From: Candidatus Gerdarchaeota archaeon
GTDB taxonomy: Archaea > Asgardarchaeota > Heimdallarchaeia > JABLTI01
NCBI GenBank assembly: GCA_016839405.1
Contig: JAEOUJ010000107.1
Coordinates: 1 to 9,975 of the forward strand
Length of the DNA stretch: 9,975 nt
Direction of reading: 5' to 3'
Position 1 is the stretch's first letter, and every line of letters begins with the position of its first letter. The notes below the pieces were generated by a model. The model did no database searches. It saw only the letters and a list, made by a program, of their open reading frames with translations, and was not told where the DNA came from. Of the stretch, positions 6,704-9,975 are shown piece after piece. Position numbers and translations under genes: made by a program.

Positions 6704-7473
6704 TCTGATTCCTTCAGTTTCTTTCTTTTTGGAGCTAATTTTTCTTCACTACCTGGAGAAATTTTTAATCTTTCTTCAATATACCAATATCTTGAAGCAA
6801 CGGGTTTTTTGAGTTTTTCTTCAATATTTTTCCATAAATTACTATCTGAACCCTTTTCACTATGTTTTATTTTAATTCTTTGCATTTCAATAGCACCAGG
6901 TGCGGGGCAAGAAAATAAACATGCACCACAATAAAGGCATTTATCTCGATTTACATTAACTTTAGGTGTTTTTTCCCAAGGGATTTTTTTACTAGCTACA
7001 GGTAAATCTAAGCATTGAACAGGACAAACATCTATACAAGTTGAACAACCACCAGGGCAAAGATTATCCGAAACAACAATTTCACCTTCAATAAACTTTA
7101 AAGCTGTATTACCTGTTCGTTTACAATAAATTTCATCTCCTTCTAGAAATGGTAAAGAAACGCCTCGTTTAATTTTCTCTGATGGTTTATCATTAATTCT
7201 TAACTCTAAAGCATCGAAAGGACAAATAAAAGCACATAATCCACAGAAAATACATTTGTGGTAATTAATTCGAATAGGAGGAGCATCAGTTTTCTTGCGT
7301 ATTGATGCACCAATTGGTCCTCGCTCAATTGCATATCGGGGACAAATAGTAAAACAAAGATTACAACCAGTACATTTTTCCACATCTAATACTAGAGATG
7401 TATTAGCATGACGTTCTTTACGCTCTGTAATGATTTTGTTTCCTTTCTTCTTAACAATAGCTTCTTGAGTCAT
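6688..7473 (-). CDS. fwdF: FwdF-like polyferredoxin with four [4Fe-4S] motifs
   Basis: Product of 261 aa with four cysteine motifs: C34/37/40/44 and C74/77/80/84 (both C-x2-C-x2-C-x3-CP), C139/143/146/150 (C-x3-C-x2-C-x3-CP) and C179/182/185/189. That is enough for four [4Fe-4S] clusters in two ferredoxin modules, with a Lys/Glu-rich C-terminal tail lacking cysteines. In the Fwd complex this protein carries electrons between ferredoxin partners and the FwdBD catalytic site. Methanogen FwdF is longer, with about eight clusters, so this is a half-size version. ATG 7473 is preferred, with GGGA a few bases upstream; a TTG at 7506 would add 11 residues and overlaps the fwdG stop, but lacks a ribosome-binding signal. 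The 3' end overlaps the proposed fwdA start by about 16 bp. Confidence 0.87.
   Translation of the reverse strand: MTQEAIVKKKGNKIITERKERHANTSLVLDVEKCTGCNLCFTICPRYAIERGPIGASIRKKTDAPPIRINYHKCIFCGLCAFICPFDALELRINDKPSEKIKRGVSLPFLEGDEIYCKRTGNTALKFIEGEIVVSDNLCPGGCSTCIDVCPVQCLDLPVASKKIPWEKTPKVNVNRDKCLYCGACLFSCPAPGAIEMQRIKIKHSEKGSDSNLWKNIEEKLKKPVASRYWYIEERLKISPGSEEKLAPKRKKLKESESLMD
6710..6714 (-). promoter_or_regulatory. Candidate Shine-Dalgarno for the non-AUG start of fwdA
   Basis: AAGGA on the minus strand within the last codons of fwdF lies 6 nt before ATC 6703 and 9 nt before ATT 6700, both in the fwdA frame and both at the position where the conserved FwdA N-terminus begins. Its spacing is what points to these two codons as possible starts. 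Confidence 0.4.
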
Positions 7474-7502
7474 ATTTAATTCCCATTCAATTAAAAAAAA
7501 AT

Positions 7503-7805
7503 TCAATCTTCTGTCTTGACTTTTTTCGTATTTGATATTTTTTCATACTCAGATAATGGTATAAATTCTATTTTAATACAATCTTCTGGACATACTTCCA
7601 TACAAACACCATCACCATCACAGCGAAACGGATTTAAAACGACAGCTACACCATTTATAATAGCTATAACCCGATCTTCTGGATCATAATCATCTTGTTT
7701 ACGCAAATCAGCATTTACAGGACATGCAGTTGTACAATTATTGCATCCATTACATTTTGTTACATCTATTGTTATTCGATAAGTAATTCGCTCATAAACT
7801 GACAA
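7503..7805 (-). CDS. fwdG: FwdG-like dicluster ferredoxin with an Asp-for-Cys motif
   Basis: Product of 100 aa with two ferredoxin motifs. The first is complete: Cys18, Cys21, Cys24, Cys28 (C-x2-C-x2-C-x3-CP). The second reads CDGDGVCMEVCP: Cys62, Asp65, Cys68, Cys72, so the usual second cysteine is an aspartate, with an extra Cys76 after it. C-x2-D-x2-C motifs are known from ferredoxins holding a [3Fe-4S] cluster or an Asp-ligated [4Fe-4S] cluster (Sulfolobus and Pyrococcus ferredoxins). As first gene of the fwdGFAC operon it should link the complex to soluble electron carriers. The symbol rests on context and size; it could equally be called a 4Fe-4S ferredoxin. The only plausible start is TTG 7805, with AAGTGA shortly upstream; no ATG precedes the first motif. 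Confidence 0.8.
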   Translation of the reverse strand: MSVYERITYRITIDVTKCNGCNNCTTACPVNADLRKQDDYDPEDRVIAIINGVAVVLNPFRCDGDGVCMEVCPEDCIKIEFIPLSEYEKISNTKKVKTED

Positions 7806-7840
7806 TTATTTCACTTATGATTATAAATTTACAAGTCACT

Positions 7841-7848
7841 CATATATC
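7841..7848 (-). promoter_or_regulatory. Possible TATA box for the fwdGFAC operon
   Basis: GATATATG on the minus strand, preceded by purine-rich GAATAAGAA as a possible BRE. A start of transcription about 25 bp further on would fall near 7817, giving a leader of about 12 nt before TTG 7805. A second candidate, TTTATAAT at 7820-7827 (minus), is too close to the start codon to give any leader. Confidence 0.3.
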
Positions 7849-7872
7849 TTCTTATTCAATTCATAAAATCTA

Positions 7873-7886
7873 ATTAATGCATTAAT
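7873..7886. promoter_or_regulatory. 14-bp perfect palindrome, possible operator
   Basis: ATTAATGCATTAAT reads identically on both strands. It lies roughly midway between the two divergent fwd transcription units, upstream of the candidate TATA boxes of both, where a dimeric regulator could act on either side. AT-rich sequence raises the chance of short palindromes, but the GC step at the centre and 14-bp length make this one stand out. Confidence 0.4.
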
Positions 7887-7910
7887 GGAATGATTTTTTT
7901 ATATTATAGT

Positions 7911-7922
7911 TGATTATAATCA
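7911..7922. promoter_or_regulatory. 12-bp perfect palindrome near the + strand promoter
   Basis: TGATTATAATCA is self-complementary and ends 14 bp before the candidate TATA box at 7937. A partial copy, TGATTATAAA (nine matching leading bases), occurs at 7818-7827 next to the fwdG start, so each divergent unit has one version close to it. It may be a regulator site or chance in AT-rich DNA. Confidence 0.35.
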
Positions 7923-7936
7923 GTTCAAGATATAGA

Positions 7937-7944
7937 TTTATAAT
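7937..7944 (+). promoter_or_regulatory. Candidate TATA box for the fwdDB unit
   Basis: TTTATAAT agrees well with the archaeal TATA consensus and has purine-rich AGATATAGA just upstream as a possible BRE. A transcription start about 25 bp on would be near 7969, giving a leader of roughly 14 nt before ATG 7983. Confidence 0.4.
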
Positions 7945-7982
7945 AAAGTCTCTCTTGCAATGCTCTGTTTAAGTTGATAATT

Positions 7983-8474
7983 ATGTTTAAATCTAGAAGA
8001 TATGTTAGACCAAGAATTGAGAAAGCTGAGAAAGAGCTAGTTCATTTTTTAGATGAAGCTACACTTCTAGTTGAAGCACTTATATTACAACATTCAGGCA
8101 CAAATCCTGACAAATTTAGAACTTTTGATATAAAAAAAGCAAGTATAGATAGTTTAAATGGTGTTCTTTTAACTTTAAAATCAATTATTAAAAAAAATCT
8201 ACATTTTGTTGATGAAATAATAGATGATATTCGAGAGAATTCTCTAAAGATTATTGAGAATAATGCTGATTTTACAAAAATAATTAGTCACTCAATGCAG
8301 CTAAATCTTATATCAGATAATAATGACATATCATTATATATGGCACCGTATACTGAATCATGGGATTTACTTACAGCAGGTGTACAAGCTATTATTATAA
8401 ATCATGTTATAAAAAGTATTAATTCTGAAATACAAAGAGCACGTGTGGCTGAAATGATTTCAAAGAAATTGTAA
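7983..8474 (+). CDS. Unrecognised all-helical protein upstream of fwdD
   Basis: Product of 163 aa that I do not recognise. It has a basic N-terminus (MFKSRRYVRPRIEKAEKE), no cysteines, signal sequence or transmembrane segment, and heptad-like hydrophobic spacing in several stretches (about 12-36, 50-95 and 125-163), suggesting a helical bundle or coiled-coil dimer. No DNA-binding motif is evident. It is the first gene of the unit that continues with fwdD and fwdB, starting 64 bp before fwdD on the same strand, so a link to expression, assembly or cofactor loading of Fwd is conceivable but is inference from position only. A TTG at 7974 would add three residues; ATG 7983 is chosen. No Shine-Dalgarno is visible, as fits a short-leader transcript. 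Confidence 0.65.
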   Translation: MFKSRRYVRPRIEKAEKELVHFLDEATLLVEALILQHSGTNPDKFRTFDIKKASIDSLNGVLLTLKSIIKKNLHFVDEIIDDIRENSLKIIENNADFTKIISHSMQLNLISDNNDISLYMAPYTESWDLLTAGVQAIIINHVIKSINSEIQRARVAEMISKKL

Positions 8475-8537
8475 TTTTTTACTCTCTAAATGATAATTAT
8501 TAAATGTTAAATAAACAATTGATTGATAGATGTAATA

Positions 8538-8954
8538 ATGATAAGAGAAGTTAATACTCTAGATGTAATTTTAACAACAGGTAGAACAATAGAGCAAGGT
8601 ATTTCACTAATGGGAACAAAAGTAACAAAAATAGCTAAAGAAGCTACTGCTATATGTTTTATGGACCCATCAGATATGGAAAAATTAGGAATTGAAGAAT
8701 TTGATAAAGTAAAAATATTAACATCAGAAGGGAGTATTGTTGTTCAGGCGAAAATTTCCAATGAAGCTCCTCATAAAGGAATAATTTTTATGCCTCTTGG
8801 AATGTATGCTAATTGGATAACACCCCCAGGAGACGCGGGTATAGGTGTACCAAAATTTAAGGGGATAAAAGCAAAAATAACCACAACTAATGAAGAAATA
8901 CCAGAAATCAATGAATTAATTGATGAACTTCAGAAGAAGAAAAATACCAAGTGA
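8538..8954 (+). CDS. fwdD: Formylmethanofuran dehydrogenase subunit D
   Basis: Product of 138 aa, the molybdopterin-dinucleotide-binding domain that in Fwd/Fmd is a separate subunit; in related molybdoenzymes it is the C-terminal domain of the catalytic chain. Evidence: the N-terminal LDVILTTGRTIEQG (8-21), and the family signature GIIFMPLGMYAN (81-92) followed by GVPKFKG (103-109). It pairs with FwdB to enclose the metal-bis-pterin cofactor. Compared with the common GPWAN and GMP forms, this protein has GMYAN and GVP. ATG 8538 fits the family start; an in-frame TTG at 8523 would add five residues. No Shine-Dalgarno is visible. The stop TGA is immediately followed by the fwdB ATG, a sign of translational coupling. 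Confidence 0.9.
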   Translation: MIREVNTLDVILTTGRTIEQGISLMGTKVTKIAKEATAICFMDPSDMEKLGIEEFDKVKILTSEGSIVVQAKISNEAPHKGIIFMPLGMYANWITPPGDAGIGVPKFKGIKAKITTTNEEIPEINELIDELQKKKNTK

Positions 8955-9975
8955 ATGAGTATGAAAATTATAACTGATGTTGTTTGTCCATTTTGTGGCA
9001 GTTTATGTGATGACTTAGAGGTTATAATTGATGAAGAAAGACTGATTGAAGTAAAAAATGCTTGTCAACTTGGTTCTGCTAAAATTTTAGGAAATAAAGA
9101 TAGTATTAGAATATTAAAACCGCTCATTAAGAAAGATGGGAAATATATTGAAGTGACATATGAACAAGCATTCACAAAAGCAGCTAAAATACTATTAAAT
9201 GCTGATTATCCAATATTCTATGGTTTTGGTTCAACTATCGCGGATGCTCATCGTGAAAGTATAAAACTTGCTGAAGATACTGGAGCTATATGGGATCATT
9301 GTCCATCTGTTTGTCATGGTCCATCAGTTTTAGCTATACAAGAGATAGGCTTAGCTGGATGCACTCTTGGAGAAATTAGAAATAGATCAGATGTGATTAT
9401 TTATCTTGGATGTAATCCAATGGAAGCTCATCCAAGACATATGAGTCGATATACGACATTTCCACGGGGATATTTTAGAGAAAAGGGTTTTAAAGAACGA
9501 ACAGTTGTTGTTATAGATATAAGGAAAACAGAAACTGCCAAAGTAGCTACAATGTTTATACAAATAGAGCCCGATAGTGATTTTGAATTTATAAGTGCAT
9601 TAAGAGCAATTATTCGAGGTAGGAATCTAAAAGCTAAAGAAATTTCAGGTGTTTCAATTGATAAAATCAAAGAATTAGCTAAAATAATGAAAAGTGCTAA
9701 ACATGGTGTTTTATTTTTTGGTTTAGGATTAGCTACCACAAAAGGTAAACATCGTAATGTTGATGCTGCTTTAAGTTTAGTTCGCGATTTAAATGAATAT
9801 ACAAAATTTTATGTTATGCCTTTACGAGGACATTATAATGTAACAGGAGCTCAAAATGTTCTTACCTGGACATCTGGTTATCCATTCGCAGTATCGTTAA
9901 TGAAAGGTTACCCACAATACAATCCAGGAGAATTCTCATTCACAAGTGTAATGGCTCGAAAGGAAGCTGATGCTG
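8955..9975 (+). CDS. fwdB: Formylmethanofuran dehydrogenase subunit B, 5' part
   Basis: The first 340 residues are present; the frame is open to the window end, and full-length FwdB is about 430-450 aa. It is the catalytic CO2-reducing subunit with a tungsten or molybdenum bis-pterin site and one [4Fe-4S] cluster. Visible evidence: the cluster motif CPFCGSLCDD (Cys11, Cys14, Cys18) with a likely fourth ligand Cys37, and SVCHGPS at 118-124, whose Cys120 is the expected metal ligand. It is encoded as TGT, so this is the Cys and not the selenocysteine form. GCNPMEAHPRHMSRY (about 152-166) and RGHYNVTGAQN are also family-like. Generic formate dehydrogenase is less likely given CHGPS and the fwd neighbours. 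ATG 8955 directly abuts the fwdD stop; ATG 8961, two codons later, is a rival. W or Mo use cannot be read from the sequence. Confidence 0.92.
   Translation, partial: MSMKIITDVVCPFCGSLCDDLEVIIDEERLIEVKNACQLGSAKILGNKDSIRILKPLIKKDGKYIEVTYEQAFTKAAKILLNADYPIFYGFGSTIADAHRESIKLAEDTGAIWDHCPSVCHGPSVLAIQEIGLAGCTLGEIRNRSDVIIYLGCNPMEAHPRHMSRYTTFPRGYFREKGFKERTVVVIDIRKTETAKVATMFIQIEPDSDFEFISALRAIIRGRNLKAKEISGVSIDKIKELAKIMKSAKHGVLFFGLGLATTKGKHRNVDAALSLVRDLNEYTKFYVMPLRGHYNVTGAQNVLTWTSGYPFAVSLMKGYPQYNPGEFSFTSVMARKEADA

Noticed and set aside
6712..6735. Programmed -1 frameshift joining FwdF to FwdA
   Set aside because: The A-rich stretch is close to a slippery site, but the heptamers in the fwdF frame (A AAA AGA and A AAG AAA) do not allow both tRNAs to re-pair, and a well-spaced AAGGA before ATC/ATT explains initiation more simply. 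Kept only as an alternative under the fwdA finding.
7474..7506. TTG 7506 as start of fwdF
   Set aside because: It overlaps the fwdG stop, lacks a ribosome-binding signal, and the added residues are not ferredoxin-like; ATG 7473 has GGGA upstream.
9428..9739. Open frame on the - strand opposite fwdB
   Set aside because: Antisense to the conserved fwdB frame, which stays open to the window end with family motifs.
8955..9975. Generic molybdopterin formate dehydrogenase instead of FwdB
   Set aside because: The CHGPS metal-ligand motif, the separate FwdD subunit and the adjacent fwdGFAC genes point to formylmethanofuran dehydrogenase.

Overview
The window is strongly AT-rich and archaeal. It carries the tail of an archaeal-type peptidyl-tRNA hydrolase (Pth2), an archaeal TruD pseudouridine synthase, a zinc-ribbon/KH NusA-like protein, an Alba chromatin protein, and six subunits of formylmethanofuran dehydrogenase (Fwd/Fmd). 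Fwd is found mainly in archaea that use tetrahydromethanopterin-type C1 chemistry: methanogens, Archaeoglobi, Bathyarchaeia and Asgard archaea. The AT-richness, the split Fwd cluster and the unrecognised genes around it would suit an Asgard (for example Lokiarchaeia-like) or other uncultured lineage better than a textbook methanogen. That placement is inference; no mcr or phylogenetic marker in the window settles it.

Layout. Positions 1-1436 (+) hold pth2 (3' end only) and truD, 15 bp apart and probably co-transcribed. Convergent to them, 1470-2514 (-) holds alba followed downstream by the NusA-like gene; the leader between them contains an eight-residue mini-ORF with the best Shine-Dalgarno sequence seen here. 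Positions 2750-4126 (+) hold two genes I do not recognise: a secreted or membrane-anchored protein of 192 aa and a soluble protein of 240 aa. Positions 4145-7805 (-) form a tight operon transcribed in the order fwdG (ferredoxin), fwdF (polyferredoxin), fwdA (amidohydrolase subunit), fwdC (beta-helix subunit). A 168-177 bp divergent intergenic region with two perfect palindromes follows. Positions 7983-9975 (+) hold an unrecognised helical protein, fwdD, and fwdB, which runs off the window.

How the genes work together. FwdB with FwdD (molybdenum or tungsten pterin and one [4Fe-4S] cluster) reduces CO2 to formate using electrons delivered through the FwdF/FwdG iron-sulfur chain. FwdA (binuclear metal site) condenses the formate with methanofuran, or does the reverse in the oxidative direction, and FwdC is the scaffold. 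All residues I could check for catalysis are present: the HxH pair, the presumed carboxylated lysine and the catalytic Asp of FwdA, and the metal-ligand Cys in the CHGPS motif of FwdB.

The main oddities are these. fwdA has no ATG, GTG or TTG at the position where its conserved N-terminus begins. FwdG has an Asp in place of one cluster cysteine. FwdF has four rather than eight cluster motifs. The fwd genes are split into two divergent units, one of which is headed by an unknown gene. No tRNA, rRNA, CRISPR array or insertion sequence was seen, and no gene-free stretch exceeds 300 bp.
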